Shown: positions 44,901-55,512 of the stretch, in pieces
Numbering within the stretch: the stretch's first letter is position 1
Layout of the letters: each line of letters starts with the position of its first letter
Origin: Centroberyx gerrardi
Lineage: Eukaryota > Chordata > Actinopteri > Beryciformes > Berycidae
Direction: 5' to 3'
NCBI RefSeq assembly: GCF_048128805.1
Contig: NC_135998.1
Span: 19,743,156 to 19,807,155 of the forward strand
DNA length: 64,000 nucleotides
Notes under the pieces: generated by a model
What the model was told of the DNA's origin: nothing
Databases searched by the model: none
The model's input: only the letters and a program-made list of their open reading frames with translations
Program-made: the position numbers and the translations under genes

Positions 44901-47900
44901 TAGTCCTGTCTTACACCTAATCACGCTGCTCCAGACAAAGTAAGGTTTATTTTGGGGAGATCACTTGATGCTCTAATAACTGCAACACAAGGCCTCTTCT
45001 CTCTTTCTGCTTTGGGTAGGTGACTCAGACGGCAGAATGTATTCTTAGCGTAATGCAGACGCACGTTAAAGTATGTGTGCAAATGTTATTGCTGTTAAAT
45101 GGCTATGAAGGCAAGCAAACCCATGTAAAGTTTAGAGTAGGTCACAATAATCAGTCTGCAACGATGGTAAAACATTATCATTCTGCATATCCTGTCATTG
45201 GACGTAATTAGATAATATTACATGCATTTAAGCCATAATAAATAAACATTAATAATGACATGCACAAGAGTACAAACAATGCAAATATGATTAATACCAC
45301 ATTGCCCAAAGATGCATCTTAACGCCTACAGAGACAGTTTTCTCTTTGTGTGACAATATCAATAGGACAAGGCCTGTCTTTTTACAGTTCTGTCTATTGT
45401 GTGGCAGCCAAAACAAATTTACAGCAACGTGACACAGCAGGGGGCTATTTAACAGACCCATTTTCTGTGTTAATGAGAATTGAAAAAGTCACATTACTAC
45501 CATGAATAGAACAGGGAATGCATTGAGGAATATGCCGGAACAGTTTGAATGATCACAAGGCACTAGAATGGAGGCTGATTCAAGGCTGAATAATCATGCT
45601 ATGAAAGGAGAGGGCACAGTAGGGTTCACATATAAATGGCTGCAATAAGCAGGGAACCGCTGCATGCATGTGCACACACGCACAGTCCCAGTCAATATAC
45701 TATAGCTTACATTCCATGAGTAGCACCAAGACTATAGTCTGTCCTATCAGAGAGCAGAGAACTAAGAGGGTGATGGAAGTGTTAAATTATGTAACGTAAT
45801 GAAACTGCATTGTCACGGCTGAAATACACTATCATTAATGCTAATGTAAGTCACAGGTAGGAGTATGCGGCACAAGCACGCAAGTATGTGCCACTATGGA
45901 CAGTTCACATGTGGGCTGAATGCATAATGCCTTGACCAACTTACAAAGGACTTGCATCTGAGGTAGGCAAGTATGTTACAGCAACTGTGTGCAATAAAAC
46001 CGCCATTTGACTTGATTTTGTAAGAGTTGTCTTTAAAATTCAATTACTGAAGAAATCATAGCCCTTCCTCACCAGAAGGCTAATGTATTCTCTGTGCTTT
46101 ACACTTATTTAGCATTTAGCATAATAAGAGTATCATACGCAATAATGAGCAAAGCATCACAGGCAATCTGTTGGAGATTACACATGGACAGATGTACGTT
46201 TCTGTCATGCTCTATCTCTTGAGCCACATTTTAAACAACTGCAGTCAGTGTTCCCCGTAAATTTTCAGGGAGGGATTGAAATAAAGAAATAAAATGAAAA
46301 TAAAAATGTATTTCTATGAAATTAAGAAATAAAATGACAATTGATGACATAATTCATATTAATTAAGTACACATTTATTGCTGGCTCAAGACTTTTACTT
46401 TTGAAACAGAAACATGTAGCCTAACATACAAATAATACTGTATTGGATTAAGGTTGGGTAAAAATATTGATAGCCTCGCTGGCAAACTTTCTATCTAAGA
46501 AATAAAGTGACAGTTGATAACAAAACCACTTTTGCTATTTACGACCTTAGAGGATACTTTAAGTTCATGTAAACTGAAATCTAGCCACAAACCACCTTTT
46601 GCTGTCACTTTCCCTGCAACTTCAGCTGATTCAACTTCAGCTGATACTCTGTGTGGCTCTAGTTTCACCCTCGGCTTGGAAAAAGATGCACTTTTTTCCA
46701 CCTAACAGCCAAGTGGCGTGGCGTTCAGACATTTCGGTTCTGCACCCATGATGGATGTGTGTATTTTCACCTCACGGATGGCGCGCAGCCTCAGTTACGT
46801 GGGGAATAGAAGTGGGTGAAAACAACTCTGCCTGAGTGAATGACATTTCATCAAATTGTGAAATCCCACACGAGTGGCGTTAAAAATCCTGCAGCGACGG
46901 GGCTCCGCTGCTGAATAAATGTAGTGGAAACGCTGGACTGGCATGCAATATAATGGGTGGATCTTGAAAAAAGGATTTATGCCTTTTTGGTAGCTGTCTC
47001 AAACCCCATCCGCCTTCATTCTACCTACCTACCACTACTTTTTCCTATATGAAGGTTAATAACTGAATGTGTAAATGAGTGAGTGAGCAAGGTTATTCTT
47101 ACCTGTGGTGTTTCTTAGGTGGGGGAGGTGGTGGATTGGGCTCATGGTTGGCAGCTCCCTTCCCTGCCGCCAGCAGCTCCGATGAGCCAGCAAGCAACGG
47201 TGGCTTGGCCAGCATGCTGCCGCTATGTTTGCCCTCCTCCTCTGCACCGGTGCCCTCAGTCTCCCCCTGACAGGCACCATTGTTGGGGGCAGGCGGGGGG
47301 GCCGTGCCTGGCTCTGTCATCGGAGGGGGGCTGCTGTGGGCCCTCCAATCCCTGGCCTCCTTCCAGACAGCGGCACCATTGACCAGGCCCGTCACCCGAG
47401 AGGTTGTCCCCGGGTTGGCTGCCTGCTTCTTCATCTCCCCCTCTTTCCGCTCCTTCTCCTCCTCCTCCTCTTCCTCCTCAATGCGACAGTTCCAGCCAGA
47501 ACTGTGGTGGTGGGGCTTGTGCCAGCGTTCGGAGGCTGCACTGTGGTTCTCTGTATGGTGCTTGAAGTGTCCCTCTCTGGGGGAGATGAGGACGAGCATG
47601 GGGAGGTCAGGGAGAGGGACGGGAGAGGAAGTGGACGGTGAGAGGCTGGAGGTGCCCAGTTTGGGGGAGCGCATGTTCCTCTTGGGGGGAATGGGCGGGC
47701 TGGACTGAGGCTTGGGCTGAATAAGTGGGGCAAGGCTGGTTTCTGTGGTCAGGGAGGGGGCGCTGTGGCTGGGGCTGGGCCAGCGGAAGGCTGGACTACT
47801 GGGGTCTTTGCGGGCTGTGGGGCTGAAGTGGCATTGGGTGCTAACGGCCGAGTCGGGGCTGCTCAGGTAGAACGTCCGGTTGTTCTCCTCTGTGTGGGCG

Positions 47901-49234
47901 GCCATGACGGTGATCGTGGCCCGCTGGCTCTCTCCTGAAAGCTCCTGCTCAGAGCCCTGGGATGAGTTCTGGGTCTGGTTCGGAGACTGGGACTGGGGTT
48001 GTGATTGTACCCCATTGCCCTGTGGCCTGCGCTTTTTCTTGGTGCTCTCTGCATAAATGGGTTCTGTGTCTCCTTGTCCATTGGGAGTGTGGGGCGTTGA
48101 CTGTGGGCTAGCTATGGCTAGTGGGCTTTGGGGGCTCTCCGAACTGGCTTGCCCTCCTCCCAACCCCTCTGGCCCTGGAAGTGAATCTGTACTGCTACGA
48201 TAAGAACAAGAGGAATCTGATAGACTGGTCGGTTCAGACAGGAAGGGAGCAGAGCGGAAGGACGGCTGAGGATTGTGGGTAATGGTGTCCAAAGTTAAGG
48301 CTGAGGTGGAGGAAGTGAGAGAAGTGCTGGATGGCTCCATGGTAACAGCAGCAGTACTCCCAGTGCTGATACCATTGCTGTGGACTGTGGCAGGACTGGA
48401 AGCGATGATATCCGCAGACAAAGGTATCTCCACAGATGCCTGACGGGCCTCCTGGTAATTTGCCCTGCTAGTCACAACACCACTTACGCTATAAGTGCTC
48501 TTGATGGTTCTAGTGGTGGTGGTACTAGTCTGCTGCCTGTAGGTCTCTCCATTGGCATTCCCCTTTAAACTCTGAGAACCGCGGCCCTCCTCCTGGGTGA
48601 CAAAGATGCTGCTGATGATCATGGAGTCTTTGGGCAGGCTGGTGGGGGACAAAGGGGCCAGGGGGCCGGGGGAGAGGCAGTTGTTGTAGTCCATCTTGGA
48701 GTCCGGACTTCCAGGGCTCTGAAAGACAGCCTCTCTGAGGGCCTTGTTGCAGCCATTACTGTCGATGTAGAGGGAGGACAGGTCCAAGAGCTTCTTCAGG
48801 CCCACGCGCTCCACTGGACTCTTTGTGTTCTCCTGACACACAAAGACACGTACAAGACATTATTGCAGACAGACAGAAACAAACAATTACAGTATGTATG
48901 ATGCAGGAAATAGAGAATTCAATACATAAACAAACAAATAACTCAAATAATTATATCTCCTCACCTGCTCTATGTTCATGTTGACATCAGTCATCAACTC
49001 GTTGGTGTCAGGGTTCATCATGGTGGGTTTGACAGCGATGGTTGGCTTGCTGTAGGGTGAAGGCACCGTTACTCCAGCTTCTTCATCGCCTCCCAGACTG
49101 GCCCTCAGACAGACTGCTGGCAAACCGCCATCCAGGCTGCCGCCAATGGACCTGTGTGCACTAAGTGGGTGGAAGCAGTTCTTACAAGAGCCGGGTTTCC
49201 ACACGTGTTCTGCAAAGTCACTGCACGCTGACAT
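33905..49234 (-). CDS. prag1: PRAG1 (pragmin/SGK223), PEAK-family pseudokinase scaffold
   Basis: PRAG1 is a cytoplasmic pseudokinase scaffold that binds Csk and Rnd2 and signals to RhoA and the cytoskeleton. Coding exons on the minus strand, 5' to 3': 49234-48965, 48832-47103, 39438-39293, 37600-36834 and 35086-33905 (TGA 33907-33905). They total 4,095 bases and 1364 residues, close to mammalian PRAG1, and every junction is GT/AG and in phase. The N-terminus MSACSDFAEHVWKPGSCKNC and PYSKPTIAVKPTMM are family hallmarks. EPIYA at 347-351 is the Csk SH2-binding motif. Further conserved parts are ATITVMAAH, YLSSPDSAV and EGVYSKLGGLYAESL. The C-terminal pseudokinase keeps HRD (about 1103-1105), but SNF (about 1159-1161) replaces DFG. 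The final helices that follow belong to the SHED dimerisation region. EPIYA, CRIEEEEEEEE and the exon-3 sequence exclude PEAK1. The ATG has A at -3; the frame stays open for at least 13 codons upstream. Confidence 0.96.
35543..35584. repeat. (CA)n microsatellite, prag1 intron
   Basis: AC repeat of about 42 bases with one T interruption, in the intron between the last two coding exons. Confidence 0.9.
35935..35963. repeat. (TG)n microsatellite, prag1 intron
   Basis: Pure TG run of about 29 bases in the same intron as the CA repeat at 35543. Confidence 0.9.
39168..39217. repeat. (CCTAA)n / (TTAGG)n array in prag1 intron
   Basis: Ten perfect CCTAA units, with degenerate copies (AACATAACAT and similar) continuing to about 39250. 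The array ends some 40 bases from the prag1 exon 39293-39438, on its donor side. The unit is five bases, not the six-base vertebrate telomere unit. Confidence 0.95.
40747..40761. repeat. Poly-G tract (15 G), prag1 intron
   Basis: Fifteen consecutive G on the plus strand (poly-C in the prag1 transcript), inside the 7.7-kb intron. Confidence 0.9.
41608..41760. repeat. Dispersed repeat, copy A, prag1 intron
   Basis: Shares with 42928-43096, in the same orientation and order, the words GGCTA, CAGATAG and GGTGTGAC, then an AAGC, GAG and CTAA block, GCCGTG, a CTTCCT-type word, and CTTTTATTG near the end. The reverse strand carries CAATAAAAG, so these may be LTR or SINE 3' parts. Family not recognised. 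Confidence 0.55.
42928..43096. repeat. Dispersed repeat, copy B, prag1 intron
   Basis: Diverged second copy of the repeat at 41608-41760, about 1.3 kb away in direct orientation. Its flanks are different, which favours two insertions over a local duplication. Confidence 0.55.
43906..43946. repeat. Interrupted (CA)n microsatellite, prag1 intron
   Basis: CA-rich run with AGA and GGA interruptions. It generates the spurious Cys/Val-rich open frame on the minus strand. Confidence 0.8.
46246..46935. mobile_element. Candidate hAT-type non-autonomous element, prag1 intron
   Basis: The left end CAGTGTTCCCCGT and right end (reverse strand) CAGCGTTTCCACT have the CAGNGTTTCC form typical of hAT ends. 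Flanks ACTGCAGT and ACTGGCAT are only partly similar, so an 8-bp duplication is uncertain. The 690-bp interior has no transposase frame. Confidence 0.45.
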
Positions 49235-50401
49235 CTTCGGTTTGCTAAATTGGTCAGAAGTGGCTGCTGGGAGATCTGCAGGATACGGGATGAACTGGCA
49301 TGGCTGGCGGACCGAAGGAAGGTGGTGACGTCACAAGATGTTGACCCCAAGGCAGTATGTGGAGAAGAGAGAAAAGAGAGGAGATACATTGTGAATGGAG
49401 TAGTGTTCATTTTACATAGATAATGGACTACTATATCATTCTGACAATTATCCAGTTGAATAATCACTAAATTAAAGTTATATTTTTAAAGATCCAGTGC
49501 ACAAGCTCAAAATCAGACAATGGTAGAAGGAACGCCACACATGAATGTACTAGGATTTACATTTCACATCGCTACATCAACAACTTAGGCAAAATGCTAA
49601 TCCCACTCTACCTGGACAAGACACTGAAGTCAGTCCAATTACTTTTTTCCCACAGGTTGTATCATAAACATGATCTCTCATGAATCTGTGATGAAATAAT
49701 AACCAACTGCTGTTATTAAGTATGAACTGTGACTCAGGTTCAAAGGTTTTCACAGCCCCTGTTAAGAGCCAAAAGGTGGCAAGAGCAAGGACTTCCTCTG
49801 TCTTATCATCTCTACTGCCATACCAATCAAATAATAAAAGCTACCAGTATGTTTTCCAGAGCATCAAACTCTCTGAGAGAGGGGGAGCCAGTGTTTCCTC
49901 ATTTTGGCTACATTCCCAAACTGAGATGCATTTGACTTGGATTGACTTCCATTTCTAAATTTAGTGTCAAGAGGCCTTAACATTTCACAATGAAAAACAA
50001 CGACAAGAAAAGCTTCAAACGCCTTGTTGAGCAAGAGCTGGGCTGCCCGAAAATGTGAAGACAATGAAGATGGTCTCAGGGTTGACAAGTGCCTCAAAGC
50101 TCATAGTTAGGGTTTGAATGTTATCTGCATATGTAACTTAAGAAGACCCGCTGTGTGCGCTGTGCTTCTTGTTCCCATGGGCTCCTAAATTAGAGGGTCT
50201 GGGGTTTCTGCTCAGCCAAAGGCTTGCCTGTGTGAGCCCAGCAACATAAAAGCCCTCCGGAGCGCTCTGCAGCCCCCGACATGCTAGAAGAAGACTGAGG
50301 AGCCTCAAGCATCCCGGAGGTCGGAATGTCAGGAATGTCTAAAGGCGCAAGTCTCACCAGGGTGAATCTCACACCCACAACAACCTCCCTTCCCCCCTTT
50401 C

Positions 50402-50428
50402 CACACACACACACACACACACACACAC
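50402..50428. repeat. (CA)n microsatellite, prag1 5' intron
   Basis: Pure CA run of about 27 bases. Confidence 0.9.
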
Positions 50429-51916
50429 TGAAACCTCCTTCTCCATGTGTGTCCTCCTTCCTCTCACAAACACACTGACACACACATACCTCCTTCCTCT
50501 CCCTCTCTGTGTGTCCTGTTTAACTGGGGTGACGGTGAGAAAATCAACACCATTTCAGAGAGATCATTTGTTTCCTCGTATCTGGGTGTCCCTCCCCATC
50601 TTCTTAACACAGTCCTAATTGCCCTACAACAAGCCTTGGAAATGGTGCATAGTGACATTAGCCCACCTCCTAGACTCATTATCTGTAAAAAACATCAGAG
50701 GAAGCAGGAAGATGAACAGTGAAATCGTTACTCACCTAAGGCAACGGACAAGGGTCTATATACTGTATGTGCTCCATTGGCCTAAATACAATTTATTATG
50801 GTATTACTGTTCCATTAGCCACAGTGATTCATTATTTCATATTAAATCCTATATTCATTTATCAACTAATAAACTTGGGAATTCTGTTAGTAAAACAACC
50901 CTGAGAGCTACTCAGGCTATAGGAATGAAGAGTCTTCCTGTTAGTAAAGATACTGCATGTTTACATTTTTCTTTGTTCTGTCTGACTCAGTTTGGGCTGG
51001 AAAACACCCAGTAGATCACTGTTTGTTTAACCATTCCTGCAACAACATGGGAAGCAGAGCCTTGCCTAACTTCAAATGGCATTGTGCGTGAGTCATATGA
51101 GGCGCTGAATGATCACAGAGAGCACATTAGGCCCATTTCTGGAGAAAGGACAAACGGTAAAATCAGGCAATCACAAAGCATAGACAGACAGACAGTCACA
51201 CCATTCTCTTTGCCAGAGAATGATACAGAGAGCCCTGTCATGATGTGTTTAGTAGGTAAGACTAACTGACAGGAACAGACTGATCGCTGCTGCTCCACTT
51301 TCACAGCAGGGAGCCACCCAACAACAACAACAGAACTGGACATGTGGGAGGTGCGTTTGAAACGTCCAAAGTTTCTGTGCTCTATCTGAACTCTCTAAAA
51401 GAGACTCACAGAAAGCGTCTTAAACTGCGTCTCAGTTTTAGATTATTTTAGTTCTTGTTGACAGGTTCAGCTCTGCATGTTTGAACAGAGATAGACCCCA
51501 CTGTCAACATTCCCCACACCTTCTCCAGCTCAAGGTCCAATATTTCTCACTTCCTCCTGTAAAAACGCAGCGGGGCTAGCCACCAGGACTTCAGCCATAT
51601 CACAAATTCAAGCCCTGCCTTAAATAAACACTGACCGGCTATGGAAATTGTCTCATAAGCGTGTAAAAAGTCAGAAGGCTAGAAAAACAGATGAGGGCAG
51701 AGGAAAATGAGTAGACTGGGTCAATGTTGGTCTTGTTAAACCGGCTGTGGAATTCACCCTGATGGATGCCTAATAGAGACGAGCCCTAATGAACCTTCCA
51801 GTCACAGTCTCCATCTGTCTGCCCATACACCACAGACTAACAATTCAATTCAATATGTCTTACTGGTGTGAACGTTTAGAACAGTAAGTATTAAGATAGA
51901 GATCACACCTTGTATC

Positions 51917-51918
<2 letters not shown>

Positions 51919-51948
<30 letters not shown>
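51919..51948. repeat. (TG)n microsatellite, prag1 5' intron
   Basis: Pure TG run of about 30 bases. Confidence 0.9.
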
Positions 51949-51952
<4 letters not shown>

Positions 51953-52607
51953 TGAGGGTGCATGCATGTGTCCCAGTGTGGGTTGACCCTCCACCACACA
52001 ATGGCTATTAACAGTCATGACAGTTCAATAGAAAATTATACAGAGTCTCTGTATAGTGCCTGATGACTTGATGCCTCAGTAAACGCTGTCATTCAGTTTG
52101 GCTGAGATTAATTAAAAGAAAAAATTTAAATCCAGTTCCCCTGACCTGCACCCTGAATAGGCTACTCTAGATATTGCAACTTTGTAAAAAAACAAAAAAC
52201 AAAAAACAAAACCGTAATGACCATAACTGTGGCTAGAAGACACCACCTGACCTGAAAACACCACAACATGCTGTTGGCTCTGGGCTTCTATAATGCAATG
52301 AAGAATGCGGTCAGGAGACAATGTTAGACTGAGTGGCAACAGTTTGACAACCCCAAAGATACGGAGACAAAAGAGGAGCAATTAAGGTTGTTAAGGTTGA
52401 GGTTAGAGGGCTTATCACCACTGAACAGATGATAAAACTGTACTTTCATGCCCTATTGCGCAAAACAAAAGATGTTTTAGCCAATTTGTAAACTCTGGAA
52501 TATGAAACGGAAGGAGGCAAACGCAGAGACAATTTCAAAACAATGAGTCCAATCAAACTTGCTGAATTCTCGGAATCCTAAACCAGCAAACAAGAACACA
52601 CGTGTGA

Positions 52608-52608
52608 C

Positions 52609-52639
<31 letters not shown>

Positions 52640-52667
52640 ACACACACGCACGCACGCACGCGCGCAC
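52608..52667. repeat. Compound poly-C/(CA)n/(CGCA)n tract, prag1 5' intron
   Basis: Eighteen C, then CA repeats to about 52647, then alternating CGCA and CG. The whole tail is alternating pyrimidine-purine and is a potential Z-DNA-forming stretch. Confidence 0.9.
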
Positions 52668-53579
52668 AGAAGAGATGGCATGCAATTTTAACTGCAAACT
52701 TTGTTGATTTCCATCACCCGAAATGGAATGGGCTGTAATGTTGAATGAAAAATATCACTGTAGATATTCTGTCCTCATTTGATGGTTATTATTCTATAGT
52801 TAATGTAAGGTAATGTAATTCAGTTGCTGGTCACCTTCTGTTTCGGCAAAGTAGGCTGTGGATCCCCGTGCCAAAAAACACCCATTGAACTGAACTGAGA
52901 GAGCGCGAGAGAACAAGCCAGTCCATCATAATCAAAATAATTAGACCACTGTAAATATTCCACACGTCTGATAAACAGGCCATCCCAATGTGTTGTCTCT
53001 CACTTTGAATACATATCCTTGTACGAGGCAAATTGTCACGTCTGCTCGCTCGCCTGCCTCATTCACGATGCCCATTCATTCAGTTCAGAGCCATTTACAA
53101 GTCTCTGTTTCCACCGTATGTCGGGATTTCCGCCAAAACCTGTGAACTTTAAAAAAAAATCTCAAATCCATGATGTGGCCCGAGGATCACCCATCAGCAT
53201 ATTTTACTAGGATATGTTCGAACACAGGTCCGACGTAAATAGCCCACGTGTTTCGCTTGTTAATTTTTAGATCTGATACCATCTAGGATTTCAACACTTG
53301 TCTCGCCTGCGGCCGGGTTCGGTTTAAGGTATTGTAGACAATTTGATTTGGGCAAAGCCATGAAATGTCCTCACAATGTGGCACAATTGCAAGAATTATC
53401 ATACACCCAATTAGCCTACAATTAATAAAACCAGTAGACATTTTAACTGCAACAATTGTAGCTTAACCCAATATCGACTGAATGAAAGCCTACTGTAAAA
53501 AAAAAAAAACCGCTTACTACAATGTAACCACGGCTAAATAACCAAGGTTACCCTGACCAAATCTATTGACTCTGCTTAC

Positions 53580-53870
53580 CTGCTTGGACTTTCAATTGCC
53601 TGGCAACACAAAGCTCTCCAAAAAACAAAACTCAATCGTGTGACTGTTCTTTTGAATCCCACAAATGTCGATATCCGTGTGCCTTTACGTATCCAACATC
53701 CGACAGGTTGAGGAGTCCCGGCGGTGTGTGATGCAGGGTGGTTCAGGTCCGACCGGGTATGCTGCTGTTGTGCTGTGCAGAGGTGGACTGCTGAGGCAGA
53801 GCACGAGCCTGCTGCGGCGTGGGGAAGAGAGAGAGAGAGCGCGAGAGGTGGGAGGAGCTCCTTAACTAAC
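53580..53870 (-). promoter_or_regulatory. prag1: Probable prag1 promoter and non-coding first exon
   Basis: On the minus strand CCAAGCAG is followed by an excellent donor GTAAGC (GT at 53579-53578). Upstream sequence to about 53870 is relatively GC- and CpG-rich (GCGCGAGAG, CGGCGGTG and similar) compared with its AT-rich surroundings. The next plausible acceptor is in the segment just upstream of the prag1 ATG at 49234, but several AG sites compete there. The transcription start is not defined. Confidence 0.5.
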
Positions 53871-54432
53871 ACACTACCAACCATGCAGTCTGGACACTGG
53901 CCACCTTCACAGGTTTCATCTATGCTGCTTCCCTACTAGCACTGTCATAGGGGTATACGGATGTTTTTCATTGTAAATAAACAATATAATTTTCAGCTTG
54001 CCAATCATTTTGCACAAAACAAAAAATAAAACAAACAATTCCTGGTTAATTTACCCACTGGCCTGCACAGGTTCGTTGATGTGGGGCAGGTGGATGTGTT
54101 TCGCTGCCCCTTCCCTTCCTCTCCCCCTGGAGTTTCCCTGCTCCTGTTCATTATGGCTGGGGGTGACAGAGAGACACTGCCACTGCTGCAGAGCTGGGCT
54201 GCACCCCTGCTGGTTTCCATTACAGGCAGCAAAGGGAGAGAGGCAAAGCCCACATTGCCAGAGAAACACAACCGCTGAGAAGTGAAACATCACAGTGTCA
54301 GTTGAAGTCAGTTGAAGAGCCTGTGCCTCTACCTGAAAAATAACCCTGAAACAAGGTATTATTGGGTGCTGCTGATAGGGTGACATCTTGGCTCTTTGAC
54401 TATTTTAAGCGAAGCCTTCTGAAACACTTACA

Positions 54433-54437
54433 ATATC
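54433..54437. other. Target-site duplication of the BEL/Pao element, left copy
   Basis: ATATC directly before the LTR terminal TG. The same five bases follow the other LTR at 62420-62424. A 5-bp duplication is usual for BEL/Pao. Confidence 0.9.
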
Positions 54438-55347
54438 TGTAGCATCCCCGGCTGAATGATGGTCTAACTCTTAAACTGATGGTTCACAAGGTGTTTATTT
54501 TTGAGCAAATAGACGACACTGTAGCTCCATGAAAACCGTGAACACCCCTTGAACACACCGTAAGAGCTACAAAAGGAAACAAAAATAAAAGCATTACCAT
54601 CTTTTCACATTCTGATGATAAGCTTATTGCACTATAGCCTTACAATATTCAACAAAACGAAAATCATGTATTATTAACCTCTGACTGAAAATAAATCAGT
54701 TTATATTCCAATCATGAAATATCACCTTTTTAACCTGTTAGCTTAGTGACAACCTCTGATAGAGTGCTATAGGTAAGCATATTTAACTTAAAATGAAATA
54801 TTAACAGTCATAACAGTCATTTTTATGTTACATATGCAGCTTTAACCTTATATATTGCAGTTACTGCAAAACACACAAATGCTGCATTTCTTTATACTAG
54901 CAAGCAAACTCTACCGAGATAAATGCCCTTTAAGACCGACAGCATTGCCTTGAATTGAGCTAATATAGCAGCCTTGCTAGCCTAAACGCACTAGCATAAA
55001 ACTCGGCAAAACTATAAAAAAGCACCACAACATGACTAAACATTAAACACCACATGAAACGAAACGATGACAAACCTTGTGCCCTTATCAGCCTGGTGCT
55101 AAACAAACAAAATAGCCAGCATTTTCTAATGTTAGGCAGACACCGTGCCATGCGGACACACTTGACGATCTACTATACAGATTTCTCCGTTTTCCGTAAA
55201 GACTCCTTCAAAATAAAAGCCCCAACCTTAATATCTAAAATAACGGGCCAAATAATAACCTAACCTTAAGAAAATACTTACAAGATGAATAAACATGAAA
55301 AACAACAAATTCTTGAAGTATGCTGGGCATACTAAAGGTCATTTACA
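54438..55347 (-). repeat. 3' LTR of the BEL/Pao element
   Basis: This is the 3' LTR in element orientation and the copy nearer prag1. It matches 61510-62419 along its whole length by eye. Small open frames inside are incidental. Confidence 0.95.
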
Positions 55348-55360
55348 CTCCCACCAAATC
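55348..55360 (-). other. Polypurine tract of the BEL/Pao element
   Basis: The minus strand reads TTTGGTGGGAG immediately before the 3' LTR. This is the expected place and composition for the plus-strand primer of reverse transcription. Confidence 0.65.
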
Positions 55361-55512
55361 ATGAGTGATTTTCATAACAATATGGAATGTAAAGCGCAAA
55401 TGATTTCTAAACTCAATATGACCTTTAACTCTTAAGGCTTGAGTCTATAAGAATGTCCATAAATAAAACTCTTCATACTGTAAAGGATATGGTTGTGGAG
55501 CGAAGAGGGTGG

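Noticed and set aside
47119..47708. Several long plus-strand open frames opposite prag1 exon 48832-47103
   Set aside because: They are shadows of a Pro/Ser/Glu-rich exon on the minus strand, with no splice signals or recognisable domains of their own.
33905..49234. Assignment to peak1
   Set aside because: The EPIYA motif, SSPDSAV, the exon-3 sequence and the short loop organisation fit prag1, not peak1.
54960..55263. Small open frames inside the BEL LTRs (repeated at 62032-62335)
   Set aside because: They duplicate exactly because the LTRs do. They lack recognisable features and are not supported as genes.
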